Source: Nissolia schottii (Eukaryota > Streptophyta > Magnoliopsida > Fabales > Fabaceae). From it: DNA of 64,000 nucleotides. A model generated the notes under the pieces. It saw only the letters and a program-made list of their open reading frames with translations. It did no database searches and was not told the DNA's origin. Each line of letters begins with the position of its first letter. Position 1 is the stretch's first letter. This document shows positions 22,569-35,400 of the stretch, in pieces. The position numbers and the translations under genes are program-made. The stretch is taken from assembly GCA_003254905.1 (NCBI GenBank), contig QANU01028853.1, positions 1-64,000 of the forward strand. The letters are read 5' to 3'.

Positions 22569-24599
22569 ATGAATTTCTATAATTCTCTGTTTGCACAATG
22601 CGCGCACACAAAATCCTTAACTACCCTCAGAGCACTTCACTCCCACGTCATCAAATCCGGTTCCTCGCACTCATCCTTTGGCCACAAGCTCATCCATGGA
22701 TACATCAAGTGTGGTAGCCTAGCTGAAGCACGCAAGCTGTTCGACGAATTGCCCAACAGACATATAGTCACTTGGAACTCCATGATCTCTTCTTATGTCG
22801 GCCATGGCAGGAGCAGAGAAGCCCTTGACCTCTATGGCAACATGCTTGTTGAGGGTGTTCTCCCTGATGCATACACTTTCTCTGCCATCTTCAAGGCCTT
22901 CTCAGAGTTGGGTCTCCTGAGCCATGGCCAGAGGGCTCATGGGTTGGCTGTGGTTTTGGGTTTGGAGGTCTTGGATGGTTTTGTTGCCAGTGCCATTGTT
23001 GATATGTATGCAAAGTTTGGTAAAATGAGGGATGCCCATTTGGTGTTTGAGCGTGTTTTGGAGAAAGATGTTGTCTTGTGCACTGCATTGATTGTGGGGT
23101 ATGCCCAGCATGGCCTTGATGGGGAGGCTTTTGAGGTTTTCGAGGGCATGGTTGATAGGGGAATCAAGCCTAATGAGTATTCCCTTGCAAGCATCTTGAT
23201 AAGTTGTGGAAATCTAGGGGATTCGGTTAGCGGTCAGTTGATTCACGGTCTTCTTGTTAAATCCGGTCTGGAATCTGTTGTTGCTTCGCAGACTTCACTC
23301 CTTACCATGTATTCAAAGTGCAGCATGGTTGAGGATTCTATGAAGGTTTTTAATCAGCTTGCTTATGCAAGCCAGGTGACTTGGACATCTTTTATAGTCG
23401 GTCTTGTTCAAAATGGGAGAGAGGAGGTTGCTGTGTCGATATTCAGGGAAATGATTCGTTGCTCAATAGGTCTGAATCCTTTCACATTGTCAAGTATTCT
23501 TCAAGCATGTTCAAGCCTTGCAATGCTTGAAGTAGGAGAACAAATCCATGCCATAATCGTGAAAGTGGGCGTGGATGGGAATAAGTATGCTGGTTCAGCA
23601 CTGATTAATTTGTATGGAAAATGTGGAATTATAGACAAGGCAAGGTCTGTTTTTGATGTGTTGATTGAGTTAGATTTAGTATCCATCAACTCAATGATCT
23701 ATGCTTATGCCCAAAATGGTTTTGGACGTGAGGCACTTCAGCTATTTGAAAGAGTAAGGCAGTTGGAACTTGAGCCGAATGGTGTGACATTTACCAGCAT
23801 TCTCTTGGCATGCAAATATGCTGGGTTGGTTGAGGAAGGCTGTCAAATATTTGCCTCCATTAGGAACAATCACAGAATTGAGTTGACAAGAGACCATTAT
23901 ACTTGCATGATTGATTTGCTAGGGCGATCTAGGAGACTTGAAGAGGCTGCAGCATTGATAGAGGAAGTGAGAAATCCAGACGTGGTACTAAGGAGGACAC
24001 TGCTAAATGCGTGTAGGATTCATGGAGAGGTAGAGATGGCCGAAAAAATTATGAGTAAAGTCCACGAGCTAGCTCCAGGGGATGGAGGAACTTTTGTCCT
24101 CTTGACAAATCTTTATGCTTCAGCTGGAAAATGGAACCAGGTAATTGAGATGAAAAGCACAATAAGAGATTTGAAATTGAAGAAAAGTCCTGCAATGAGT
24201 TGGGTTGATGTTGATAGAGAGGTTCACACTTTTATGGCTGGAGATTTGTCTCATCCAAGTGCTCATGAGATTCTTGATACCTTGCATGAAATCATAGACA
24301 AGGTTAAAATTCTGGGTTATAATCCGGATACCAGATTTGTGTTGCAGCATGTGGACGACGAGAAGAAGGCGAGTTCTTTATATTATCACAGTGAAAAGTT
24401 AGCCATAGCCTTTGCTTTGTGGAAGACTGGTGGTAGAAATACCAGTATCAGGATTTTCAAGAATCTTAGAGTTTGTGGTGACTGTCACAGTTGGATAAAA
24501 TTTGTTTCTTTACTTACCGGGAGAGAGATTATTGCTAGAGATGCCAACAGATTCCATCATTTTAAAGGAGGGATTTGTTCTTGTAAAGACTATTGGTGA
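22569..24599 (+). CDS. PLS-class PPR-DYW protein (At5g65570-like), organelle RNA editing factor
   Basis: A single intronless frame of 676 residues contains alternating P, L and S type PPR motifs from about residue 10 to 490. E/E+ motifs follow (about 490-580), then a complete DYW domain ending in the canonical CSCKDYW. The DYW deaminase signature is present: the HSEKLA glutamate motif and the downstream CGDC zinc ligands. Such proteins recognise one or a few cytidines in plastid or mitochondrial transcripts and convert them to uridine. The start at 22569 is the first in-frame ATG after a poly-T leader. The N-terminus is not an obvious targeting peptide, and the Arabidopsis relative as remembered is somewhat longer (about 740). 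The edited site cannot be read from this sequence. Confidence 0.93.
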   Translation: MNFYNSLFAQCAHTKSLTTLRALHSHVIKSGSSHSSFGHKLIHGYIKCGSLAEARKLFDELPNRHIVTWNSMISSYVGHGRSREALDLYGNMLVEGVLPDAYTFSAIFKAFSELGLLSHGQRAHGLAVVLGLEVLDGFVASAIVDMYAKFGKMRDAHLVFERVLEKDVVLCTALIVGYAQHGLDGEAFEVFEGMVDRGIKPNEYSLASILISCGNLGDSVSGQLIHGLLVKSGLESVVASQTSLLTMYSKCSMVEDSMKVFNQLAYASQVTWTSFIVGLVQNGREEVAVSIFREMIRCSIGLNPFTLSSILQACSSLAMLEVGEQIHAIIVKVGVDGNKYAGSALINLYGKCGIIDKARSVFDVLIELDLVSINSMIYAYAQNGFGREALQLFERVRQLELEPNGVTFTSILLACKYAGLVEEGCQIFASIRNNHRIELTRDHYTCMIDLLGRSRRLEEAAALIEEVRNPDVVLRRTLLNACRIHGEVEMAEKIMSKVHELAPGDGGTFVLLTNLYASAGKWNQVIEMKSTIRDLKLKKSPAMSWVDVDREVHTFMAGDLSHPSAHEILDTLHEIIDKVKILGYNPDTRFVLQHVDDEKKASSLYYHSEKLAIAFALWKTGGRNTSIRIFKNLRVCGDCHSWIKFVSLLTGREIIARDANRFHHFKGGICSCKDYW

Positions 24600-25714
24600 A
24601 TCACATTTGTATCCTAGTCCCTCTAGATGCTCACTTACCACACATGTCATAACTAGCCTGTGATGTTAAGGTAAACCATACATGAATAATGATTTTATCT
24701 GGTTCTTGCCTTGTCATGGCTTTTAACTGTAATTCATTACAATCTCCAACACATATCTATGCTCAATAATTACATAAAGATGTAAGCCTCAATTTTAGAC
24801 CATTGAAGACCTGGGTTTACTCCTTAAAGAATTGCTAATTCAATTATTTCTGTTAGAAAAAAGTAGAAATGTGGTATATAATTTAGTTTGGCTATGATTC
24901 CTTCGTTTGTTTTCCAAGCAGAAACAAACAAAAGCATAAGAGAAAAGGAACACTTATGGTCGTGGTTTACCTTCTCTTTGGTTTTATTATAAAATTGCAA
25001 TTTCTCATCATGAAGTAGTCTGTAGCAATTAAAATATGTGCTAGAACTTTATCTTCTATTTATACATTCCTAATGTCTGTAATGTGCCAGTCATCATGAA
25101 CACTGCCAGACATATTGGACTTTGATAATGTGTTACTACCATATTTGTTTTGCAGGATAACCTTCCAAAATGTGATGATTTCTCGACTTCAAGCTGCGCA
25201 AACACTGAGTGAGTCAGTGATATTGTGATTAGCCTGCATTTGTTGTTAGTTCTGCCAGTAATTCGAACTTTGTTATTAAAATGACGTTATTAATCTCGGG
25301 TTCAAGCTTTGGGAATGGAAAAAAATCTCCGCTGGAGACCGTACCCCTTTAGGGACCTTAGTTGGGTCAGACCAATTAGTTGGGTTCTTAATAATAGGAC
25401 CCAGATATCGGCAGTTCCATTGAGACAAAAAAAAAAAAAAAACGACATTATTGATGAGTAAGGTTGGTATTGACACTAAAATCGCAACAATATGGTGGAA
25501 GAAAAAGAAAAAAGAATTGGTCTATTATTGAAATATTGACCAGCAAATCTAAGTCTTTTAATTTTGTGGCTGCCATGCAAAAATCGGTTAAACTCAGTCT
25601 CTTAATTCTATTGCATGACTTGATTTAGAAGCTACTTGCCACTGCAATGTCAATACGGATATGATTTTTGTTTTTCAGGTCCTAGGTTCTATGATTCTAA
25701 TCTGTGTGCTTTCA
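24600..25714. other. Spacer between convergent DYW-PPR and DXS genes
   Basis: This contains the 3' UTR of the DYW-PPR gene on the plus strand and that of DXS on the minus strand. It includes a SINE remnant at 25277-25442. No further gene is visible. Confidence 0.5.
25277..25442 (+). mobile_element. SINE remnant, 5'-truncated
   Basis: A B-box-like CGGGTTCAAGC lies near the left end and an uninterrupted A run of about 18 bases closes the right end. Imperfect flanking repeats (AATGACGTTATTAA against AACGACATTATTGA) suggest an old target-site duplication. The A box is missing. Confidence 0.55.
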
Positions 25715-28700
25715 CTAGAGCAAAAGAGCTTCTTCTGGCCTTGACAGAAGAGACAAGACTTTTGTGGCTATGTGCTTTGATGAAAGTCCTGCTTCTTCAG
25801 TCTGATACTGTGGTGCTCCGTGCTCAATGTATCTATCAGGAAGCATCATTGCTCTCCACTGCAGGGAAAAAAAAAAGTTCAAAAGAGAATCAAAACTAGA
25901 AAATGGGGTAATGTAGCAGGACTAATAATTTGGAAATGAAACCATGGGAAGAGTGACCTAATGGCTGCTTTAAGGATGAAAAGTATTACCTTCAGCGGTC
26001 CATCCAGGACACCCGATTTGCTTAGGAAGTTTGAAACATGTGATGCAAATCCTCCAATAGAGCCCTCTTCCACTGTGATGAGGAACTCATGATCCTTAGC
26101 TAATAGCTTAATGAGATCAGCATCCAAAGGCTTGCAAAACCTAGCATCGGCAACTGTCACAGAAACGTCCAGTGTTTTCAGCATTTGCGCAGCTTGCAAG
26201 CATTGTTGAACTATAGAACCATATCCCAGAATAGCAACTCTGCTGCCTTCTATCAGAATTCTTCCCTTCCCTATCTGCATAATCAATTTTTTGGTTTGTT
26301 TTCATTTGAGTACTTTTCTATTAAGAATTCTGAATGGAAAATGTCTTTTAGTTACTCATGCTAACCTCAAGTGGAGTTCCCTTGTTGTTGAGGGGCAAAC
26401 TGGCTCCAACCCCATTGCCTCTTGGAAATCTAAAGCAGCTTGGTCTGTCATCTATGACTACTGCTGTAGCAACCATGTGCATCAGTTCAGCTTCGTCAGA
26501 CGGAGCCATGACCACCATGTTAGGCAAGCAAGCCATGTACGTGATATCAAACGCTCCACAATGTGTTGGTCCATCGGCTCCGACCAAACCAGCTCTATCC
26601 AAAGCAAACCGGACAGGTAGTTTCTGAAGATCTACGTCATGGACCACCTTCATACCCAATATAAATCACAAGTATGAGATGCATTGTATAGTTAAACTGA
26701 CAGTAAAGAATAAATCACTGTCTGCCATTTTTATCTCTACTGTTATTGACTCACCTGATCGTATCCACGTTGCAGAAATGTTGAATAGATGGCACAGAAT
26801 GGTTTGAGACCTTCTGCTGCTAAACCAGCTGCAAATGTAACGGCGTGTTGTTCAGCAATCCCCACATCAAAGCAGCGATCGGGAAACCTTTTCTGGAAAT
26901 AGTTTAGACCTGTCCCACCACCCATTGCTGCGTGAATCCCAACTATCTTGTCATCTATTTCAGCTTCCTTTATCAAGGATTCAGCAAAGTACTGGGTGTA
27001 GGTAAGTGTCGAGGATTTTGGCTTAAACTGAAGGCCCGTGGTTGGTTCAAAGTTGGCGACACCTGAAAGTGGGAGAGAGTATGAGCCTTTTTAAGAATTG
27101 CTCCTCATAATTCTGCTATGAGAAAACAAACAAATTTCAATGCTCACCATGCATTTTATCATCGGCTGCTTCTGCTGGAGGGTATCCCTTCCCTTTCTCT
27201 GTCACAACATGAATCAAAACTGGACCTGGGACAGGCACTGATTTCACCTTCTCGAAAACAGCGACCAGATCTTCAATGCTGTGACCATCCACAGGGCCAA
27301 TGTAGTATATGCCAAGCTCCTCAAAAAGTGTAGAACCTGGACCACTGATCATACCTCTTGCATACTCATCTACCTTCGCTGCAACTTGGTGTGTTTTCCC
27401 TCCTATTTGCTTTGTGATGTCCTTTAGCAGATAAAATTGGTTTCAGAATTCAGATGCCATGTTATATTGAAATTTGATAGAAGAGCTGAAACCATGAAGT
27501 TTGGCTTCTAAGAGAAGTTTGAGAGGCTTACTTTTGTAGCTTCTCTGAGTTTGCGGAATTTGGTGCTTGCTTGAATTTTGCTTAATGTATTGCTGAGGGC
27601 TCCAACTGGTGTTGCAGGGCCATCAAGTGTAGCAGTTGGCAAAGAGACTTGCTTGTTGTCATTAAGTATAATTATCATGTTAGTGTCAAGGAATCCGGCA
27701 TTGTTCATGGCCTCGTAAGCTTGGCCGGCAGTGATTGCCCCATCTCCGATCACCGAGACAATGCTGTTCTTCTTTCCAGTTAGATCCCTTGCAATTGCCA
27801 TGCCTGCCAATTTTAGTAGTCAAAAGCAGACAGAACATTAAGAATGCCGTCCAATTTTTAAGATACATGGATTTGTAACAGTCATTTGATAAAATGTCTT
27901 GATTTTTAGATAATCTTACCAAGACCAGCAGATATACTTGTAGAACTATGTCCTGTCCCAAAAGCATCATGCTCACTTTCATCTCTTTTAGGAAAGCCAG
28001 CTAGTCCTGATGTTTTCCTTATGGTGTGCATCATGGACCTTCTGCCTGTGAGAATCTTGTGTGGATATGCCTGCAATTTGGTTGCTTCTTAGACATGTTT
28101 GGATGGCAAGTAATGAGAGAAAATGAAAAGAAAAGAAAACGAGCTCTCATTCAAAATGAAAGATGAGAAAGGAGGGATCTAAAATTTATAACCTCTAACC
28201 ATTTCAGATAAATAGTTCGCTCTCTTTTGTAATATAACTTCTAAGCAAGATAAATAAAAGTTCTAATTCATTGGCTCGTTACTTTTTCAAACAAGAAGGA
28301 AGGTAATGTAGTACTATTCTTTCTCTTTTCTTTTTACTTGTCATTCCATTCTTGTTATCCAAAAAAATACGGTAAACACATTTTAACACAAAAATTTGTT
28401 GGTTTTGTAAATAAAAAATTCAAGCTTTATAATAGCTTTGTTATGGAAAAAGTATAAAAAGTGAAATAGAAATTCAAATAAACTTATATTTCATCGTCTC
28501 TTTACTCTCTCAAATAAGAATGATGTCTCTTTACTCTTTCAAACAAGAATGACAATAACTTGGTACTATTCCTTCCCATCTTTTTTCACTTTTCAACCCA
28601 TTCTTATTAGTTTTGTTACATCTATGAAAAAAACATCCAAAGACATGAAAAAAAAGTATAAAACGGGAAACGGAAATTCAAATAAAATTATATTATATCA

Positions 28701-31068
28701 CCTCATTACTCTTTCAAATAAGAATGTAATTTGGTCTCATCCCTTTCCATCTATTTTCACTTTCTTCGTTTTTGTTTTTTTATTTTGTTTATATATATAT
28801 ATATATTCAACGGGGCACAAGGCCCTTGTTAGCTTCATTCTATCATTGAAAAAAATACATCCAAAAGATAGACTTAGTCATTATAAAAACTGAAAAACAA
28901 AAAATTTGGTGCGAAAATTTGTCAATTTTGTAAAAAATTTGTGCCATATAACAACTCTATTATAAAGAAAGTATATATAAAATGGGAAACGAAAATTCAA
29001 ATAAAGTTATATTACGTCGTCTTGTTAATCTTTTAAACTTGGTCATTATGAAAAGAGAAAAACTTTTTCCCGCAAAAATTTACCGATTTAATAAATAAAA
29101 AAAATTGAGTTTTATAACAACTCTATTATGAAGAAAGTATAAGAAGGAAAACGGAAATTTAAATAAAGTTATATTACGCCATCTTATTAATCTTTTAAAT
29201 TTGGTCATATGAAAAGAGAAAAACTTTTTTCGGCGAAAATTTACCTATTTCGTAAATAGAAAAAATTGAGCTTTATAACGGTTTTGTTATGAAAAAAATA
29301 TAAAAAGGAAAATGAAAATCCAAAGAGCAAATTTCTCTACATTAACAAAGTTTAAATTCAATTCTATTAATTCAATTTAAATTACATTCAAAATCAATGA
29401 AAAGAATTGAAGAGAAGCAAAGACTGACCTGGTGCCCAACATCCCAAATAATCTTGTCCTCAGGGCAATTGAAAACATGGTGCAGAGCCACAGACAACTC
29501 CACCACTCCCAAGCTTGAGCCAAGATGCCCGCCAATGCTTGATACTGTGTGCACAACGTCTGCCCTCAGCTCTGCTGCAAGTTGTTCAAGTTCCTAACAA
29601 AAATATTCGTCTAATCTTAAGAGAAATGTTACACAACTAGAAAAATACACTCAGAATCTTTTACAAGAATCTTAATCTTATCCATCGTCAATTATTATGC
29701 TACATCAATCAATTTCACAATTAAATTCTCGCAAAATTTTTTGACATTCTACTTTTTTTGTTTTTTTTTGGTTATCTTAAAGGCAACAAGACAAAAAATA
29801 AGTGTTGTGTTGGCTTAAAAAAATATAGTAAGGATCTTTGACAAGAATTATAAATTTTGTTGAATTAAATCAAATGGCGACATACATAAGCGTTATCTTA
29901 TGAGCAATCTTACACAACTAGAAAATTATGGTCAGAATCTTTGACCAGAATCATTAAGGTCATTCAATGAAATAAAATGGACAGGACTCATTCATGGTCA
30001 ATTATTATGCCAAATACAACTATATTCTAAAAAAGAAAATTGACTTTATAGTTATTTTTTCTCTTCCTATTCTCAAAGACATATATACAAGAGCAAAATA
30101 AGTATGACAAAGATTCTTTAAAATAAGAATTTTACTTAAATAATAAAGTAAAGATTTTTACCTTTAAATTAATAATGTAAAAATGAGTGTTACTATTCAT
30201 TTTATTGATTTGACGGTGAAATTGGTTGTGTCGGCAGTCATAGACATGGAACATATGCCAAAGATCGATGAGCACATGAATTTTTCAAGGTTTAAATGGT
30301 TTCTGACCTGCGTGGTTAGTTTCTTCATGTTGATCGGGTTACTGATTGTATCCAGCAATGGAGTCGCTGGTTTCTGGCCTGTGTAATTGATCTTCCACCC
30401 ATCTTCCTCTTTCCTTATAACCGTCCTCGCCCCCTCGTCAGCGCCACTGCTTGCTGAAGCTCTCACGCAGAACTGACATACATCCAAAATCACATATCAT
30501 CATCATTGCATGTTCTTTCGAAAGGGAACAAAACAATGATCCATGATGAAAACATCCTAGGAAAATGAGATAACCATATGGGTATACATAGAGAAATGGT
30601 GATAAACGCAGTCTTTGTTCAAATCAGCTTACAATCGAAAATTTTCAGTCTAAGACAATTGATAGAATTGTGTCCAAGATTCTCGTCACACTATTTATCT
30701 CGATTAGGTTATGTTTGATACTAAAAGACAAGACACAAGAACATAAAATTCTTGTATTTTTTGTATCTAGCTCAAGTTGAGATAGGAGGATACAAAATTG
30801 AATATTTTTTTCCCTCTATACCCATGTGGTTTCTAGTACCAAAGGCAGATTTATGAAACCTCCCAAATCATGTTATCAAAAAAAAAAAAAAAAAAATTGA
30901 TCATACACCGTTCATGGCTTAGACCTCTTTTGTGAAAGGGAAAAAGACGTGGTGGATTGTGTGGATTCGGTCACTGACCTGTTTTGTGAGAGCATGGTTT
31001 GGAGTTGGAGCGTTGTGGCATGGTAGCAGAAACTGGTTTGGCTTAAGGATGGTGCCGATGGAAGCCAT
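25715..31068 (-). CDS. DXS: 1-deoxy-D-xylulose-5-phosphate synthase, plastidial (DXS, clade 2-like)
   Basis: DXS joins pyruvate and glyceraldehyde 3-phosphate to DXP, the entry step of the plastid MEP isoprenoid pathway. It uses thiamine diphosphate and Mg. Ten exons on the minus strand are 31068-30979, 30472-30308, 29593-29429, 28070-27920, 27803-27532, 27421-27148, 27062-26755, 26647-26366, 26274-25990 and 25858-25715. All introns are GT-AG and phases close to 711 residues, the usual length. The first exon ([12 protein letters not shown]) starts a plastid transit peptide. Family hallmarks are present: GGHLGSSLG, the ThDP motif GDG with downstream NDN, catalytic Glu in AEQHAVTF, and the transketolase motif [23 protein letters not shown] in place of the RPLRELREVAKG usual in housekeeping DXS1 suggests the inducible DXS2 clade of specialised isoprenoid metabolism; this is inference. 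Introns 2 and 3 hold internal repeats. Confidence 0.97.
28428..29327 (-). repeat. Diverged tandem repeats in DXS intron 3
   Basis: Five imperfect copies of a unit lie within the 1.36-kb intron 3, starting near 28428, 28640, 28950, 29115 and 29274. Each contains an A-rich stretch followed by a core like GGAAATTCAAATAAAGTTAT. The last three are spaced about 160 bp apart and the first ones more widely. They account for most of the intron length and carry no coding sequence. Confidence 0.6.
29622..30010. repeat. Direct duplication in DXS intron 2
   Basis: Two similar segments of about 80-110 bp (29622-29705 and 29899-30010) share TTACACAACTAGAAAA, then CAGAATCTTT, then GTCAATTATTATGC. They lie in the same intron and orientation about 280 bp apart. 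Confidence 0.5.
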
Positions 31069-31147
31069 GGTTGTGTGTGTAAGAGAGAGGGGGGGCGGGG
31101 GAGGAACGACGAAATGAAGGGTGCGTGTGTTGAGACTACGATATGAC

Positions 31148-31155
31148 TATTTATA
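31148..31155 (-). promoter_or_regulatory. Probable TATA box of DXS
   Basis: TATAAATA reads on the minus strand about 80 bp upstream of the DXS start codon (31068), which leaves room for a 5' UTR of about 50 bases. Position and sequence fit a plant TATA box. Confidence 0.55.
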
Positions 31156-31251
31156 TCTAGTGGGAGTCATCGGACACACATCCATGGGAATGATGTTATT
31201 AAAATATCATTTTAATGATAAATAATCTAACAATGGATAGAGATCTCATTG

Positions 31252-31634
31252 AAGGCAACGTTTATTTATTTATTGAGACAAATAAAAGTATTAAGATGTA
31301 GACAAAAATTTTGTTTATTTATTGAGATAAATATAAAAATTTATGTGACAATTTATGTATTTTTTGTACCTCAGTTTTGCTGGAACACAGGACATGGGTA
31401 TTTAGTCTATTAGATTAAATAATATAATTTTTTTATTATTTTTCTATTAAATTAATAAAATAAGGATATTTTAAGTCATTTCAAGTATATTTTCTCCTTT
31501 GACTCTATTAAACCAAACAAAATATAAATATAAATAAATGTATCTTGTACACTGCTATCAAATAGAATATAAGACTAATTTATCTCCTTATTTTTTATGT
31601 CTCTATATTCCTGCATTGTCTTAGCAACCAAACG
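31252..31634. repeat. MITE-like element related to 9999-10733
   Basis: The left part (GGCAACGTTTATTTATTTATTG, quoted in parts: GGCAACGTTT then TTATTGAGACAAA) and the right part (TTAGCAACCAAACG) match the ends of the element at 9999-10733, including the shared CAAATAGAATAT and AGACTAA words near the right end. It lacks the CCACC minisatellite. It sits just upstream of the DXS promoter, at about 100 bp from the TATA box. Confidence 0.5.
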
Positions 31635-32417
31635 TGTGTTAAGCCACTCATAAACAGATTTTTCTATTAAATAAATTCATATAACACACCTATTATATCA
31701 AATGGTTCATTGGTTCCTTCCGTGTTTTTAAGTATTTTATTATTAAATACAATGCCGGTGATACAACGGAAAGAAATTGATGAAGGCAACGCTGAGATTT
31801 TTTTCTTTTTCTTTTTTTCTCTTTCTTTTCATTAATGTTTTTCTTATTGTTTTTATTTTTCAGTCAACTTTTATGGTATATTGACTAAATAATCAAGAAA
31901 TAAAAAAAAAATCACTACAAAGTAGTAAAAGCTTTTGAGTTTTTAATGTATTGATGCACCGAGAGTTTAATGATTTTTGTCATTCTTAATTTGGTAATCA
32001 ATCTCATTTGAAATGTCATTCTTTTAACTAAGGAACGCGTGAAGAGAGCGAACTACCATTTTTTCTCCTTTTAATACGAATATTAGTTTTAAAATAATAA
32101 ATTTAGTTTAATGTTGTGAAAATTTGACAATTAAATTGTTATTTCATTAAATGAATTGCACATCTCTTATAATTGATAAATTCATTTGACAAGGTGATTT
32201 AACGAAAAAATTACAATTGTTTAAAGCATAAATAATAAATTCATGAGTTTGTAAGCTTGATTTGAGATTTGTGAACATAAAGGTAGTGGATGGAACTATT
32301 TGAGACCGGGTTGAAAAGGATGAACGGTTCCAACTCTTCACCGAAGCCCCTATGGGGATGACAAAGCCTCTCTCTACTTGGAGAGCTCTTTGCAGTAAGA
32401 ATGCCCTATTTTGGAGG
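31635..32417. other. Intergenic, no supported gene
   Basis: AT-rich spacer between the MITE-like element and the copia remnant. An open frame on the minus strand (32147-32428) shows no recognisable domain. Confidence 0.4.
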
Positions 32418-35400
32418 TTCAATTTCAAGTGTGAAAGGTTATTATTTTCACTATATGCTTGTGATTTTTTCGCTGCATATACACGTCTTTCCCAACAACT
32501 GTCATTAGAGCTGTTGTGGAGCTTGGGATATTTGTTTGACTAAACGATGGAGCCTAATTAGGGTAATGATGATCGTGTTGTTGCCGCTACGGAGGAGATC
32601 TGGTTATTGTTTTTTTTTTTAATCAAAATATGGTCAATATTGCTTGTGACGATTCTAGTTGGGTTGTTGGCAGCGATGCAAGTTTTCATGTGACTTTAAA
32701 GAAAGGATTTTTTCTCTTCCTATACTCCAGGTAATTTTGGTGTGTTGAAGATGAGAAATAATAATACATCAAAGGTTATTGGCATTGGTATTATATGCTT
32801 GGAAACTAACAATGGAACAAAGTTAATTTTAAATAATGTTAGGCACGCACCAGAAATCTGCTTACATCACTGCTAGTGTTTTTGATGATGATGATGGCTA
32901 TTTTAATTCCTTTGGTAATGGCAATGGAAGCTTACGAAGGGTTCTTTAGTTGTGGCATGCGCGTGGTAAGAAATTTTCTGGTTTGTACTAGATGAAAGCT
33001 ACTATTTTTGTTGATGCTATAAATTATGTTGATTCTGAAAGTTCATCAAAATTATGACATAAGAGACTTAGCCACACCAGTGAGAAGGGACTGAACTATT
33101 TGGCATAGAAGAATTTCCTTGCAAATTTGAAGAGTGAGAAATTGGAAAAGTGTGCTCACTACTTGGCTAGGAAACAAAACAGAGTCACCTTTAAGAGTCA
33201 TCCTCATTCTAGAAAATCAAAGGTGCTTGAGTTGGTGCATTCAAATCTTTTTGGTCCTATGAAGATTAAAACTTTTAGCGGTGCTTGTTACTTTGTTACG
33301 TTTATTGATGATCATTCAAGAAAACTTTGGATTTATGCTTTGAAGACTAAAGACCATGTACTTGATGTCTTTAAACAATTCTAAAATTCCGTTGAGAGAG
33401 AGACAAGGAAGAAACTAAAATGTATTTGTACCGATAATGGTGGTAAGTATTGTGGACCGTTTGATGAATACTGCAAACAACAAGGTATTTGACACTAGAA
33501 GATGCCTCCCAAGACTGGCCAAAAGGATGAACATGACATTGGTAGAGAAAGTCAGATGTTTACCTTCTAAAACTAAGTTACCTGGATCTTTTTGGGCTGA
33601 AGCTTTATATATCGTTGCACATGTTACTAATTTATCTCTTGTTATGACAGAGTGTGGTAGGGGAAGGATGTCTCCTATGACCACTTGCATGTTTTTGGGT
33701 GCAAAGAATTTGTCCATGTGCCGAGCGATGAAAGGTCTAAGTTAGATGTCAAGACGAGGCAATGCATCTTCATTGGTTATGCCCATCATGAATTTGACTA
33801 CAGATTTTATGAGCTTGTGGCAAAGAAGCTTGCTAGAAGCCGCGATGTTGTTTTCACAGAGGACCAAACCATTGAAGATATTGACAAGGTAGAAAAATCA
33901 TGTTATGATGGACCAAGCCGCGATGTTGTTATGATGGTTTAGTTAAGTTTGATCTAGTCCTTGATACTAATACAGATAAGCCCGATGTAGCAAATCTTGA
34001 AAATCATGTTAATATCGAGAATCATATTCCAAATGAGCCAGTAGAGACTATTGATGATGGTGTTGTTGATAACATTGATGAACTTATTGTTCCTGTCAGG
34101 AGGTCTTCTAGATGGCCTGTGCCCTCTACTCGTTACTCACCCAATGTATATGCACTCCTCGCTTAGACAAAGGAGAACCTGAATGCTATGAAGAGGCTAT
34201 CGAAAGCGAGCACAAGAAAGAGGGTTGCAGCAATGGATGATGAAATGAAATCATCGCTTGACAATCATACTTTTGAGCTGATCAAGTGGCCCAAGGAAAA
34301 GAAAGCTTTGGAGAATCGATGGGTTTACAGAAGATTAAAGATTGAAGAGAATAATTTTATTCCACAATACAAAGCACAATTAGTTGTCAAGGGCTACCAT
34401 CATATGAAGGGTATTGACTTTGATGAGATATTTTTGCTTGTTGTTAAAATGTCATCCATCTGAGTTGTTCTTGGTTTGATAGTCAATCTTGATTTAGAGT
34501 TTGAGTAGATGGATGTGAAAACTGCCTTCCTTCATGGTGATTTGGAGGAAGAAATTTATATGGAGCAACCTGAAGGTTTCATAGTGAAAGGTAAACAGGA
34601 TTATGTTTGCAAGCTGAAGAAAAATTTGTATGAGTTGAAACAAGCCACGAGGCAATGGTACAAGAAGTTTGAGTCAGTTATGATCCAACAAGGATTTAAG
34701 AAGACTACTTCTGACCATTGTGTTTTTGTGCAGAAATTCTTCGATAATGATTTCATCATTTTATTGCTTTATGTTGATGACATGTTAATTGCTGGTCATA
34801 ATGTCTTTAGAGTTGACAGTTTGAAAAAGGAGCTTAACAAGTCTTTGCGATGAAAGACTTAGGACTAGCAAGACAAATTCTTAGTATGCACATTACTCGT
34901 GTTCAAGAAGCCAAGAATTTGTGGTTGTCTCAAGAGAGGTACATTAAGAAGGTACTTCAACAGTTTCACTTGGATGAAGCTAAATTGGTAAGCACTCCTC
35001 TAGCTACACACTTTAGGCTTAGGACTAGACAGTCTCCTTCTAGTGATAAAGAAAAAGAAGACATATATCGTGTTCCTTATGCTTCTGTGGTAGAGAGTTT
35101 GATTTATGCAATGTATTGCACTAGGCTTGATATAGCTCATGCAATTGGTGTTGTCAGCCATTTTCTTTCCAATCCTGGTATTGATCATTGGAAAGCTGTG
35201 AAGTGGATTTTGAGATACCTCCGTGACACTTTTAATTTGAAGCTTTGTTTTGCGATTGATAAACTCGTTCTTTGTAGTTATACTGATTTAGACATGGCAG
35301 GGGATATTGATTCTAGGAAGTTTACTTCTGGTTATTTGATCACCTTTATAGGGGAGAGCAGTGGCCTGGCAATGTTGCACGTCCACAACTGAGGTTGAGT

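Noticed and set aside
25636-25899. Plus-strand open frame of 87 codons
   Set aside because: It lies antisense to the last DXS exon and has no features of its own.
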